From Novosphingobium colocasiae (lineage in GTDB: Bacteria; Pseudomonadota; Alphaproteobacteria; Sphingomonadales; Sphingomonadaceae): a DNA stretch of 64,000 bases. The stretch covers positions 410,900-474,899 of the forward strand of contig NZ_BMZA01000001.1 in the NCBI RefSeq assembly GCF_014652555.1, given 5' to 3'. The number at the start of each line of letters is the position of its first letter. Positions within the stretch are counted from its first letter, which is position 1. Below, in pieces: positions 9,464-19,978 of this stretch. The position numbers and the translations under genes are program-made. Below the pieces are notes generated by a model. That model did no database searches. It saw only the letters and a list, made by a program, of their open reading frames with translations, and had not been told where the DNA came from.

Positions 9464-9469
9464 AGCCGC

Positions 9470-11419
<1,950 letters not shown>

Positions 11420-11766
11420 CTTTCCAGATCTCCTCTCAAATTATCCGTCTTTCGCCCGCAGGACGACAGGTTCGTGCATAGCATAGACCACGCCTGCAAC
11501 AGGCGAACCCCCGACCATGGTCTAGGCTGAATGTATGCGCATTCGTTGCGAATATGGGGGGGAATTCGGGACAAGAACACCGGGAAAATGACCATGCACG
11601 GGATAACCGCGCGTGATGGCGCGGTCGGCAGCGCGGGCGGGGTGTGGATCGTTTCTCGAAATATAAGATTATGCCGCCCCGGCAGGCTTTCGGACGCTGC
11701 CCGTCGCTGATAATTCTCCGGAACGATCCTGCGCACAGCAAGACCCAGAAAACGAGGCAGAGGATA
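11420..11766. promoter_or_regulatory. Divergent acs/prpE control region with 7-bp inverted repeat
   Basis: About 350 bases between the two acyl-CoA synthetase genes. TAGACCA (11485-11491) and TGGTCTA (11519-11525) form an inverted repeat 27 bases apart, with the palindrome GACCATGGTC inside the right half, and a small GCCTG-CAA-CAGGC hairpin (11493-11505) lies between them. The arrangement would suit a regulator acting on both promoters. No regulator gene is adjacent and the promoters themselves are not clear. Confidence 0.35.
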
Positions 11767-13647
11767 ATGAGCGAAGCCTACCAGCAAGCCTGGCAAGCCA
11801 GCACCGCAAACCCGGAAGCATTCTGGGCCGGGGCCGCCCGCGCGATCGACTGGTTCACCCCGCCGACCCGGACCTGGGACGAGGGCGGCGGCTGGTTCGC
11901 CGACGGCGTGCTCAACACCTGCCACAACGCGCTCGATCGCCATGTCGCCGACGGGCGCGGCGATCAGGTGGCGCTGATCTACGACAGCCCCGCCACCGAT
12001 GCGCGGGCGGAATGGACGTATGCCGCGCTGCTCGATGAAGTGGGCCGGGTGGCGGCGATGCTCGCCTCGCTCGGCGTCGGCAAGGGTGACCGGGTGGTCA
12101 TCTACATGCCGATGGTCCCCGAAACCGCCTTCGCCATGCTCGCCTGCGCGCGGCTTGGCGCGATCCATTCGGTGGTGTTCGGCGGCTTCGCCGCGCACGA
12201 ACTGGCCAAGCGGATCGACGATGCTACGCCCAAGGTCCTGCTCACCGCATCGTGCGGGATCGAGGGCAAGCGGGTGATCGCCTACAAGCCGCTGGTCGAT
12301 GAAGCGCTCGATAGCGCCGCGCACAAGGTGGAGCGCGCGGTGGTGCTGCAGCGCCCGCAAGTGCCCGCCGCGATCCAGTCCCCCCGCGATCTGGACTGGC
12401 AGGACCTGCGCGCCGCAACCGCCGCCGACCCGGTCCCGGCCTGCGAGCCGGTTGCCGCCGGCCACCCGCTCTATATCCTCTACACGTCCGGCACCACCGG
12501 CGTGCCCAAGGGCGTGGTGCGCGATAACGGCGGCCACGCGGTGGCGCTGTCGTGGTCGATGAAGCACATCTACGGCATCGAGCCGGGCGATCCGTGGTGG
12601 GCAGCATCCGATGTGGGCTGGGTCGTCGGGCACAGCTACATCGTCTATGGCCCGCTGATCGCCGGGGCGACGACGGTGCTGTTCGAAGGCAAGCCGGTCG
12701 GCACCCCCGATCCCGGCACGTACTGGCGGGTGATGACGCGCAACGGTGCCAAAGGCTTCTTCACCGCCCCCACCGCCATCCGCGCCATCCGCAAGGAAGA
12801 CCCGGACGCCACCTTGCTGCACCAGATCGGCACCGGCGCTTGCCGCGCGATCTTCCTGGCCGGCGAACGCGCCGATCCCGACACCATCGGCTGGCTGGAG
12901 GAACACAGCGGCCTGCCGGTGATCGATCACTGGTGGCAGACCGAACTGGGCTGGCCCGCCATCGCAAGCTGCTTTGGCCTGGGCGACGTGCGCCGCCGGC
13001 GTGGCTCTTGCGGCTTTCCCGTCCCCGGCTATGCCTTCGCCATCCTAGGGGATGACGGCAAGCCGGTGCCCGACGGGCAGAGCGGCGCGGTCGCCATCAA
13101 GGCCCCGCTGGCCCCCGGCACTTTCGCCACCTTGTGGAACAACCCGGCCGGGTTCGCCAAGAACTTCGCCAGCTTCCCCGGCTGGTACGAGACCGGCGAT
13201 GCCGGCCACTTCGATCCCGACGGTTTCCTCAACATCATGGGCCGCACGGACGACATCATCAACGTCGCCGGGCATCGCCTATCGACCGGGCAGATGGAGC
13301 AGATCGTCGCTCGCCAGGACGGCGTTGCCGAATGCGCCGTCATCGGTGCGGATGATCCGGTCAAGGGCATGATCCCGGTCGCCTTCGTCGTCCCCCGCGC
13401 CGGGTTCGACGCCGACGAGACCCTCCACGACCGCGTGATCGCCGCCGTCCGCGCTGATCTCGGTGCCGTCGCCGCGCTCAAGACCGCGTTCGTGGTGCCG
13501 CTGCTGCCCAAGACCCGCTCGGGCAAGATCCTGCGCAACCTCCTGCGCAAGATCTTCAACGGCGAGGACTGGACGATGCCCGCCACGATCGAGGACCCTT
13601 CGGTGCCGGAGCTGATCGTGCAGGCGGTGAAGGAGGGGGTGAGTTAG
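11767..13647 (+). CDS. prpE: Propionyl-CoA synthetase
   Basis: 626-residue AMP-forming acyl-CoA synthetase. The P-loop reads YTSGTTGVPKG and is followed by VVRDNGGH, a combination characteristic of PrpE rather than Acs. The acetate-enzyme motif WWQTETGG is replaced by WWQTELGWP. The C-terminal [16 protein letters not shown] carries the acylation-sensitive lysine at about residue 587. It feeds propionyl-CoA to the methylcitrate or methylmalonyl route, neither of which is in this window. ATG 11767 (MSEAYQQAW) is chosen because homologues start here and an AGAGGATA stretch precedes it. Confidence 0.93.
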   Translation: MSEAYQQAWQASTANPEAFWAGAARAIDWFTPPTRTWDEGGGWFADGVLNTCHNALDRHVADGRGDQVALIYDSPATDARAEWTYAALLDEVGRVAAMLASLGVGKGDRVVIYMPMVPETAFAMLACARLGAIHSVVFGGFAAHELAKRIDDATPKVLLTASCGIEGKRVIAYKPLVDEALDSAAHKVERAVVLQRPQVPAAIQSPRDLDWQDLRAATAADPVPACEPVAAGHPLYILYTSGTTGVPKGVVRDNGGHAVALSWSMKHIYGIEPGDPWWAASDVGWVVGHSYIVYGPLIAGATTVLFEGKPVGTPDPGTYWRVMTRNGAKGFFTAPTAIRAIRKEDPDATLLHQIGTGACRAIFLAGERADPDTIGWLEEHSGLPVIDHWWQTELGWPAIASCFGLGDVRRRRGSCGFPVPGYAFAILGDDGKPVPDGQSGAVAIKAPLAPGTFATLWNNPAGFAKNFASFPGWYETGDAGHFDPDGFLNIMGRTDDIINVAGHRLSTGQMEQIVARQDGVAECAVIGADDPVKGMIPVAFVVPRAGFDADETLHDRVIAAVRADLGAVAALKTAFVVPLLPKTRSGKILRNLLRKIFNGEDWTMPATIEDPSVPELIVQAVKEGVS

Positions 13648-13786
13648 GGGGGCGAGCCTCTGACCACCCAAGCAACACGGTGCTGAACGGGTTCCGGCAT
13701 CATGCCGTCCGACGTGAACAGAACGGCCCGTGAAACCGGGTGCGAGACAGCGGTTGTTTCGGGCTTAAGCCTGCGTTGTCCCGCCG

Positions 13787-14128
13787 TTACGCGGGTCTTC
13801 CCAGCAGCCGGCGTTCGAGCAAGGTCTGCACATCCCGCCGGCCATCAACGATGACGAGGATGATGACCCGCGTGTCCATCACGCGATAGATCAGGCGATA
13901 GGGGCCGAGCAGGAGCTGCCGAAACTCGCGGATGCCGGTGCTCTCCAGTTCCTTCGGTACTGCGCCGCGCTCGGGAAAGGTTTCCAAAGTCTCGATCACG
14001 GCCAGGAACTGATCGATCAGTGCATCGGCATCGTCGCCTCCGCGTAGCTCCATGCGGTAGCTGTGGATTTCTTCGAGATCATCCTCGGCTCCCCTTGTGA
14101 TCTCTACGGCGTAGCGCCGCTCAGTCAT
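13787..14128 (-). CDS. RelE/ParE-family toxin
   Basis: 113 residues with the compact ParE/RelE fold signature: an N-terminal YAVEITRGAEDDLEEIHSY helix and the C-terminal strand pattern YRLIYRVMDTRVIILVIVDGRRD. ParE-type toxins poison gyrase, RelE-type toxins cleave mRNA; the sequence does not separate them with certainty, although the length and GPYRLIYRV pattern lean to ParE. It is the second gene of an operon with the antitoxin, whose stop overlaps this start by 8 bases. An in-frame GTG at 14134 would add two residues. Confidence 0.85.
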   Translation of the reverse strand: MTERRYAVEITRGAEDDLEEIHSYRMELRGGDDADALIDQFLAVIETLETFPERGAVPKELESTGIREFRQLLLGPYRLIYRVMDTRVIILVIVDGRRDVQTLLERRLLGRPA

Positions 14129-14402
14129 TCCCACGCCGCGCTTTCGCCCGCAACCGCCCAGCGACGTCCCGGGCGCTTCTGGTCCGCCCCGCCTCGATAT
14201 CCTGCTGGCCCAGCGCCAGCAGTTTCAGCATGGCCAGGGTTTCCTGAGCTTGATCGAACGAGGCCACATCCTGAAGCACAGCCTTCGCCTCGCCATTCTG
14301 CGTGATTACCATCGGCTGCCGGTTTTCAGCGATATCGGACAGGATTTCGGCGGCGTTGGCCTTGAGATAGCTGATGGGTCGAATGCGGGTCGATAGGCGC
14401 AT
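14121..14402 (-). CDS. Phd/YefM-family antitoxin
   Basis: 93 residues. The N-terminal half matches the Phd/YefM DNA-binding fold: RPISYLKANAAEILSDIAEN followed by QPMVITQNGEAKAVLQDVASF. The C-terminal half (about 60-93) is charged and probably disordered until it wraps the toxin. Its stop overlaps the ParE-like gene, as usual for such pairs. ATG 14402 is chosen because the fold begins here and the likely operator lies just upstream. Confidence 0.88.
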   Translation of the reverse strand: MRLSTRIRPISYLKANAAEILSDIAENRQPMVITQNGEAKAVLQDVASFDQAQETLAMLKLLALGQQDIEAGRTRSARDVAGRLRAKARRGND

Positions 14403-14417
14403 GCAGCATCCTTGTGG

Positions 14418-14447
14418 ACTGAATATGGTCCGAATATAGGCTGAATC
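14418..14447 (-). promoter_or_regulatory. Candidate autoregulatory operator of the Phd/ParE operon
   Basis: Immediately upstream of the antitoxin start two copies of an element like TGAATATGG / CGAATATAG lie about one helical turn apart, with a partial third GCTGAATC beside them. Phd-type antitoxins bind such repeats at their own promoter. The reading as operator is inferred from position and repeat spacing. Confidence 0.4.
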
Positions 14448-14674
14448 AACCCCCGACGCAATTGCCCTGGAGCCAGAAGTGCAGAACGATCGTATCTGTG
14501 CGTTCCCGCGGAGGGTGGCTGGGTCTCGACATTCTTCTGGGCTGCGGCGAAGGGGTATATTGTTTGTCCTGCCCGTTGATCGGGTGGCCGTTTCCGGTAC
14601 ACACAAATCGAATACTGCTTGGGGTCGGCTGTTCAGTAGCCGGAGCGGTCTAGTGTAGGGCTATTGGGGTAAAG

Positions 14675-15550
14675 ATGCGCAAACTCATTCTGACTATTGT
14701 CGGCGGCCTGGCCGTTTTGGCTTCACCGGCGGTTTCAGCGCAAGACGCCGCTGCCCCACCGCCGGCAGCGCCGACGACCATCGTCTATTCGAACGATGGG
14801 ATGAGCCGCATGTCCGATCTTCCCATGGGCATCCATCGTATCCCCGACAGCAACGTCGTCATCTCGGGGCATCAGAAGGGTGGGGCGCTTGGCCTGCTTT
14901 TCGGGCCGGTCGGCATGGTGGTGCAGAGTTCGGCCAATGCCGGTGACGGTACGGCCAAAGTGCAGAGCATGGAAGACGATCTGCGCTTCGACGCCATTAC
15001 GAAGGCAGGCGAGCTGACTCAGGCCATATTGGCAGACGGGAAGTACCAGCAGCAGTTCCAGCTTGGTTCGACGCCGAGCGGCCGCACCCTCAACGTGGTG
15101 CCCTACGTTGTCATCACGTTTCAGAACGAGACGGACGTTCGCCCCTATATCGTGCTGAAGACGAAGCTTGCCACGGGGGCTCCCAATGAATCCCCCAAGG
15201 CAGTGAAGTATTTCTGCTGCGAAGGTAAGGCGTTCCCGCTGCTGGGAGAAAACGGTCTGGCCGCGAACGGCGGCGCGCGTCTCAAGGAGCTTCTGACCTC
15301 GGAACTGGAGACGGCCATCCAGGTGATGCTGCTGGACCGCTCGACGCCTTATACCCGGGACAAGAGCGCAAGGGTTAACACGAATGGATTTCTCCCTTTC
15401 GTGGGAAAACCCTTGAAGATGAGGGGCTATGATCTCGGCCGCTACAAGGATTATTCGCTCGTAGACTATCAGACGGGCATTCTGGTCTTCGGTGGCGTGA
15501 ATATCGTTGAACCGGGCGCGCTGGAAATCACGCCTGTTCCTCCCAAATGA
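14675..15550 (+). CDS. Secreted protein of unknown function
   Basis: 291 residues with a clear Sec signal peptide (MRKLILTIVGGLAVLASPAVSA, cleavage after about residue 22), then a short Ala/Pro linker and a globular mature part. I recognise no domain. The central part has a glycine-rich hydrophobic stretch GGALGLLFGPVGMVVQSSANAG (about 68-90), which could be a buried or membrane-associated hairpin. Two adjacent cysteines (YFCCEG) occur near residue 184. It stands alone between the toxin-antitoxin operon and motB (convergent). A periplasmic or surface location is inferred from the leader only. Confidence 0.7.
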   Translation: MRKLILTIVGGLAVLASPAVSAQDAAAPPPAAPTTIVYSNDGMSRMSDLPMGIHRIPDSNVVISGHQKGGALGLLFGPVGMVVQSSANAGDGTAKVQSMEDDLRFDAITKAGELTQAILADGKYQQQFQLGSTPSGRTLNVVPYVVITFQNETDVRPYIVLKTKLATGAPNESPKAVKYFCCEGKAFPLLGENGLAANGGARLKELLTSELETAIQVMLLDRSTPYTRDKSARVNTNGFLPFVGKPLKMRGYDLGRYKDYSLVDYQTGILVFGGVNIVEPGALEITPVPPK

Positions 15551-15593
15551 CGGACTGACGCTCGCGGCTCGTCAAACATCGCAGCGTTCGCCC

Positions 15594-16430
15594 TCAATCC
15601 ATCACCGTAACCGAAATCCGCCGGTTTCGCGGATCATGCGGATCGCCCGGTATCAGCAGCTCGTTATCCGCCACGCCCTCGATCCGGCGGAAGCGCTGTT
15701 CGGATATGCCGTCTCGCATCAGGGCCTGGCGGGTGGCTTCGGCACGGCCGGCGGAGAGGGACCAGTTGTTGCCCACGGTGCCGGGCAGGAACGGCAGCGC
15801 GTCGGTGTGGCCGCGAATGGTCACGCCGCCCGCATCCGGGCCGAGCGCCTCGCCCAGCGCCTTGAGGAGCGCATCGGCCTCGGGGGTCAGCACGGTGGTG
15901 CCAAGGCGGAACATCGCGAAGTCGGCATCGTCCACCAGATCGATGCGCACGCCTTCGGTCGTGTCGATCATCCGCACCTGCCGGGCGAGGCGGCGCAGCG
16001 CGGCGGAGGATTGGAGCTTGGCTTCCAGCGCATCCTTGGTGCGGGTGCGCTTCATCATCGTCGCGCCTTCCCTGGTGCCGCCGCTGGCATCGCGCGGGAT
16101 GGTGATCGACTTGGTGCCCTGGCCGCCGGGGTGGGGCAGGTTGTCCTTGTCCACCAGCGAGGAGCCGCCGAGCAGCCCGGCCGACGAACCAGAACTGCTC
16201 TCGCGCGTCTTGACGAGGGTGGGGGAGAAATAGTCGGCGATGCCCTTGCGCTGTTTCTCGGTCGTCGCGCCCAGGATCCACAGCAGCAGGAAGAAGGCCA
16301 TCATCGCCGTCACGAAATCGGCATAGGCGACCTTCCACGCGCCGCCGTGGTGGCCCCCGGCGACGACGGTGATTTTCTTGACGATGATCGGACGGGGCGG
16401 TTCCTTGCCGGCCTTCTTCGGCGGTGCCAC
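15594..16430 (-). CDS. motB: Flagellar motor stator protein MotB
   Basis: 278 residues. One membrane helix starts at WKVAYADFVTAMMAFFLLLWIL; its Asp38 is the proton-carrying aspartate. The C-terminal OmpA-like peptidoglycan-binding domain shows GHTD and NNWSLSAGRAEATRQAL, and a Ser/Gly-rich linker with a plug-like segment lies between. The chosen start is GTG 16430, one base after the motA stop. The ATG at 16490 would force a 59-base overlap with motA and adds a poorly conserved N-terminus. MotB forms the proton-driven stator with MotA, and the two genes are transcribed together. Confidence 0.93.
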   Translation of the reverse strand: MAPPKKAGKEPPRPIIVKKITVVAGGHHGGAWKVAYADFVTAMMAFFLLLWILGATTEKQRKGIADYFSPTLVKTRESSSGSSAGLLGGSSLVDKDNLPHPGGQGTKSITIPRDASGGTREGATMMKRTRTKDALEAKLQSSAALRRLARQVRMIDTTEGVRIDLVDDADFAMFRLGTTVLTPEADALLKALGEALGPDAGGVTIRGHTDALPFLPGTVGNNWSLSAGRAEATRQALMRDGISEQRFRRIEGVADNELLIPGDPHDPRNRRISVTVMD

Positions 16431-16431
16431 C

Positions 16432-17295
16432 TTAGCGCCCCCGCATCGCGTCGAGCAGTTCGGAAAGGCCGGGGCGGAAGGCATGGCCAAGGCCCGAGCG
16501 GGCCGATTCGACCACCAGCGGCTGCGGCCAGCCGTGCAGACTGGCGATGATGACCTGCTTGACCGCGTGGAAGATCTGCTCGTCCGCCTCCAGCACCTGT
16601 TTCAGCCGCCCGGCCATCGGCGCGACCATGCCATAGGCCAGCATCACCCCCATGAAGGTGCCGACCAGCGCCGATCCGATCATCGCCCCCAGGATCGAGG
16701 GCGGCTTGTCGATCGAGCCCATCGTCTTCACCACCCCCAGCACGGCGGCGACGATGCCGAGCGCGGGAAGGGCATCTGCCAGGCTCTGCAGCGCGTGCTG
16801 GGCTTCGTGCTGTTCGTGGAAATGCGTCTTCATCGCATTGTCCATCACATCTTCCACCGCATGGACTTCCAGCGTGCCCGAGGAGACGACGATCAGCGTC
16901 AGCGTGTCGCAGATCAGCGCCGTCAGTTCATGATTGCCGAGCAGGCGCGGGAATTCGGCGAAAAGGGAGGAGGTCTTGGGATCGTTGACGTGGCTTTCCA
17001 GTGCCACCGGGCCTTCGGAGCGCAGGATCTTCATCAGCCGGCTGGTCAGGATGATGGCGTCGATGTGGTCCTGCTTGTTGTGCTTGGGGCCCTTGAAAAT
17101 CTTCATGAAGCCCGCGCCGATGCCCTTGAGTTCGTGCATCGAGTTGCCGGCGACGATCGCGCCCACGGCGGCACCGCCGATGATGAGCATTTCGTGCGGG
17201 ATCGCCTCGAACACCGGGCCGAGCGCGCCGCCGGTGATCGCGAAGCCGCCGAACACCATCACCAGCAGGACGACGATGCCGATGATTGCAAACAT
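16432..17295 (-). CDS. motA: Flagellar motor stator protein MotA
   Basis: 287 residues with four membrane helices: two near the N-terminus and two after a large cytoplasmic loop (about residues 155-215). The GIVAAVLGVVKTMGS and GTFMGVMLAYGMVAPM helices are typical of MotA. The cytoplasmic loop holds charged residues that contact FliG. It lies downstream of flgL by about 70 bases, which contain no clear sigma-54 site, so it may be the end of the flg operon or have its own weaker promoter. Confidence 0.95.
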   Translation of the reverse strand: MFAIIGIVVLLVMVFGGFAITGGALGPVFEAIPHEMLIIGGAAVGAIVAGNSMHELKGIGAGFMKIFKGPKHNKQDHIDAIILTSRLMKILRSEGPVALESHVNDPKTSSLFAEFPRLLGNHELTALICDTLTLIVVSSGTLEVHAVEDVMDNAMKTHFHEQHEAQHALQSLADALPALGIVAAVLGVVKTMGSIDKPPSILGAMIGSALVGTFMGVMLAYGMVAPMAGRLKQVLEADEQIFHAVKQVIIASLHGWPQPLVVESARSGLGHAFRPGLSELLDAMRGR

Positions 17296-17362
17296 GGTTA
17301 ATGTTCCTTGTCAGCCCTGATCGCTCCGCCGTGCCGGGGGCGGAAGCGGTGAAAAACGGGCG

Positions 17363-18286
17363 TCAGTTCAACGTGCTGAACAGATTGAGATTGGCGAGCT
17401 TGGCGAAGCTGGCCTGGCTGGCTTCGAGCACCATCAGGGTTTCCTGCAGGCGGGCGATGGTGCCGGCGATGTCTGTCGCGCCAAGGTCCGTTTCCTCGGT
17501 GCTGCGCAGCGTGGAAAGATCGACCCGGCGATCACCGGTGACCTCGATCCAGGCGAGCCGGGTACCGATCACGGTCTGCCCGGTGGTCAGGGTATCGAGC
17601 CCGGTCTGGAGCGAGGCCAGCGCGTCCTGTGCCGCGCCCGCCGGATCGGCCGTGCCGCCTTTCAGCGCATCGCCCAGTGCCTTGACCGTCGCCATGAGGT
17701 CGGTCTGGCCGCCGGTGCCGTTCGGGAAGGACAGGAACTCGGGCCCGGTCATCGACCGGATCACGCTTTGCCCTTCGCCCAGCGGCAGGCTGCCGGTGGC
17801 GGCGGTGCCGACATAACGGGCGTTGCCGTTGGCATCGAGGGCATAGGCATCGCCGGTATTCTCGCCGCCGAACAGCGCATGGCCGCTGGAATCGCGGGCA
17901 TTGGCGAGGGCAACGAGGTTGCCCTGGATTTGCAGCAGTTCATCGCCGATGCTGGAGCGCTGCGCCCCCGTCAGCGTGCCGCCGGCGGCCTGCGTCGCCA
18001 GTTCCTTGGCGCGGATCAGGGCGTCCGTCATGTCGGACATCGCCCCGTCGGCCAGCGTCAGATCGGCGTTGGCGCGGCTGGCGTTGGCCTTGTCGATCCC
18101 GGAAAGCTGTTCGAGCCGCGACAGCGCCCTGAGGCGCGAGGCGGCGACCGGATCGTCGGAGGAGCGGTCCAGCTTGCTGCCGCCTGAAAGCTGGCCCTGC
18201 AACCGCTCGGCCTGGCTGCGCAGCGCCTTGATATCGGTGCGGCTTCTTTCGAAGAACGCCGAAGTGCTGGTGGATAGGATCGCCAT
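17363..18286 (-). CDS. flgL: Flagellar hook-filament junction protein FlgL
   Basis: 307 residues with flagellin-like N- and C-terminal coiled-coil domains. The N-terminus (STSTSAFFERSRTDIKALRSQAERLQGQLSGG) and the C-terminus (IARLQETLMVLEASQASFAKLANLNLFSTLN) are characteristic of FlgL (HAP3) rather than flagellin. No flagellin gene lies in the window. It follows flgK after 16 bases at the end of the leftward rod/hook operon. Confidence 0.88.
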   Translation of the reverse strand: MAILSTSTSAFFERSRTDIKALRSQAERLQGQLSGGSKLDRSSDDPVAASRLRALSRLEQLSGIDKANASRANADLTLADGAMSDMTDALIRAKELATQAAGGTLTGAQRSSIGDELLQIQGNLVALANARDSSGHALFGGENTGDAYALDANGNARYVGTAATGSLPLGEGQSVIRSMTGPEFLSFPNGTGGQTDLMATVKALGDALKGGTADPAGAAQDALASLQTGLDTLTTGQTVIGTRLAWIEVTGDRRVDLSTLRSTEETDLGATDIAGTIARLQETLMVLEASQASFAKLANLNLFSTLN

Positions 18287-18302
18287 GGTACTGTTCCTTC
18301 GC

Positions 18303-19634
18303 TTACCGGATGCCCAGCAGCGTATCGAAGATGTCGGACGCCACCTGGATCACCCGGCCCGAAGCCTGGAACGCCTGCTGGTAGCGGGTGAGGTTGATCG
18401 CCTCCTGATCGAGATCGACCCCGGCCTGCGCCTGGAGCGCGATGCGGGCGTTGTCGGCGATCGAGGTGAGCGCATCGCGGGTGACCGCGCGGCCCGCCAC
18501 GGCGCTGGATATCGCGAACAGGATGGTGTCGGTGCGGCCCGCCGGATCATTCGTCGCCAGCGCGCTGCGCAGGGCCTTGAGGTTGGCAGGGTCGCGGCTG
18601 TTGGTGCCCGAGGTGGCGGTGGCGACCGCGCTGCCGCCGGTTGCGATCATCGCCATGCCGGCCGCGTCCGAACCGGCGAACAGCGGCTGACCGGGGTTGC
18701 CTGCCAGATCGACGCCGGTTGCCTGAGCTGCGTTCACCGTGGCGACCAGATCGGCGGCCACCGCATCCAGATCGTGGCGCGTCCGCGATAGCTGCGCCAG
18801 CGCCTGGTTCTTGCCCGCCAGCGCGCCCGATGCCGGTGCCACCGGGGCTCCGCCCAGGGTGAACGCGAGGGTGCCGTCAGCGGCGGTGGTCGCAGCCAGC
18901 GGGCTGGCGGTGCCGCCGTTCACCAGCGTCACCCCCGGCATGCCGCCGATCGCTACGGTGACGGTGTTGTCCGGCGCGATCGTGGTGGTGAGGTCGGTCT
19001 GTTCGCTCAACTGCCGGAGCAGGGTGTCGCGCTGGTCGAGCAGGCTGGTCTGGTCGCTCGACTGGTCGATCGCGCGGGCGAGACGCAGGTTCACGCGGGC
19101 GAGTTCGCCCGCCACCCGGTTGACCCCGGTCACGCCGTCGTTCGCCTCGAAACGCAGGCCGGTGCCCACCGCGTCAAGGCTGCTGGCCGCGACGTTGAAG
19201 GTCTGGGCCATGGTCCGCCCGCTCTCGGTGACGGCGGCGCGCAGCGAGCCGTCGGTGGGATCGGACAGCAACTGTTGCAGGCTGGCCTCGAACTTGACGA
19301 TGCCGTCGTAGACGCCGGTCTGCTCGACGGCGGTTTCGATGTTGGTCAGCCCGTCCACCTCGGTGCCGGCGCGGGCGGCGTCGGCTCCGGTGCGGCGCAC
19401 TTCGGACTGGCGGAACAGATCGGCGTTGCGGGTCACCCCGGCCACCGCTACCCCGGACAGGTTGATATCGGCCGGCACCGCCGCGATCGAGCCGCTCGCG
19501 ACTTCCGCCAGCCGGACGCTGCGGCGGACATAGCCTTCAGAGCCGGCATTGGTGATGTTCTGCGCCGTCACGTCCAGCGCCGCGCGCGCGGCGCGGGCAC
19601 CGGTGCGGCCGATCGAGAGGAGGTCGGAACCCAT
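18303..19634 (-). CDS. flgK: Flagellar hook-associated protein FlgK
   Basis: 443 residues. The N-terminal flagellar-rod motif (GARAARAALDVTAQNITNAGSEGYVR) and the C-terminal motif (INLTRYQQAFQASGRVIQVASDIFDTLL) bracket a variable domain. FlgK (HAP1) joins the hook to the filament. Its ATG comes 2 bases after the flgJ stop. The length is at the short end of the family. Confidence 0.93.
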   Translation of the reverse strand: MGSDLLSIGRTGARAARAALDVTAQNITNAGSEGYVRRSVRLAEVASGSIAAVPADINLSGVAVAGVTRNADLFRQSEVRRTGADAARAGTEVDGLTNIETAVEQTGVYDGIVKFEASLQQLLSDPTDGSLRAAVTESGRTMAQTFNVAASSLDAVGTGLRFEANDGVTGVNRVAGELARVNLRLARAIDQSSDQTSLLDQRDTLLRQLSEQTDLTTTIAPDNTVTVAIGGMPGVTLVNGGTASPLAATTAADGTLAFTLGGAPVAPASGALAGKNQALAQLSRTRHDLDAVAADLVATVNAAQATGVDLAGNPGQPLFAGSDAAGMAMIATGGSAVATATSGTNSRDPANLKALRSALATNDPAGRTDTILFAISSAVAGRAVTRDALTSIADNARIALQAQAGVDLDQEAINLTRYQQAFQASGRVIQVASDIFDTLLGIR

Positions 19635-19636
19635 CG

Positions 19637-19978
19637 TCAGCCCGCTTTCGTGTCGGTCTTGCCGGTATCGGCATCTGCGGTTGCGGGCAGGAACCGGGCA
19701 ATCTGGGCCTCGATCACCGAGGCGAGGCCGAGCGTTCCGGTCTGCGCGGTCACGTCGGCCATGTGATCGTCCTGCATCTGCCGGAACGTCTGCATCGCGC
19801 TTGATCCCAGGAGGTCGTTTCCACCGAAATCGGTGGCCCGCGCTGCGGCCAGCATCTGGCGCATGAACAGTGCCTCGAACTGGCGCGCGGTGGCCTTCAG
19901 CTTTTCGCGATCGCCGGCGTCGGGGCCGGCGGCCAGGCCGGTCATGCCGGTGAGGGTAGGGATGGACCCGCTGCTCAT
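19637..19978 (-). CDS. flgJ: FlgJ-type rod-binding protein (rod-capping domain only)
   Basis: 113 residues corresponding to the N-terminal rod-binding domain of FlgJ (KATARQFEALFMRQMLAAARA and MADVTAQTGTLGLASVIEAQIAR). The muramidase domain present in enterobacterial FlgJ is absent. A separate lytic transglycosylase in the same flagellar cluster (28265-29188) probably supplies the wall-cutting role. Its start overlaps the flgI stop by 4 bases. Confidence 0.85.
   Translation of the reverse strand: MSSGSIPTLTGMTGLAAGPDAGDREKLKATARQFEALFMRQMLAAARATDFGGNDLLGSSAMQTFRQMQDDHMADVTAQTGTLGLASVIEAQIARFLPATADADTGKTDTKAG

Noticed and set aside
17296-17362. A sigma-54 promoter before motA
   Set aside because: GTGCC is present on the plus strand but the GCAA partner at 5 bases distance is absent.
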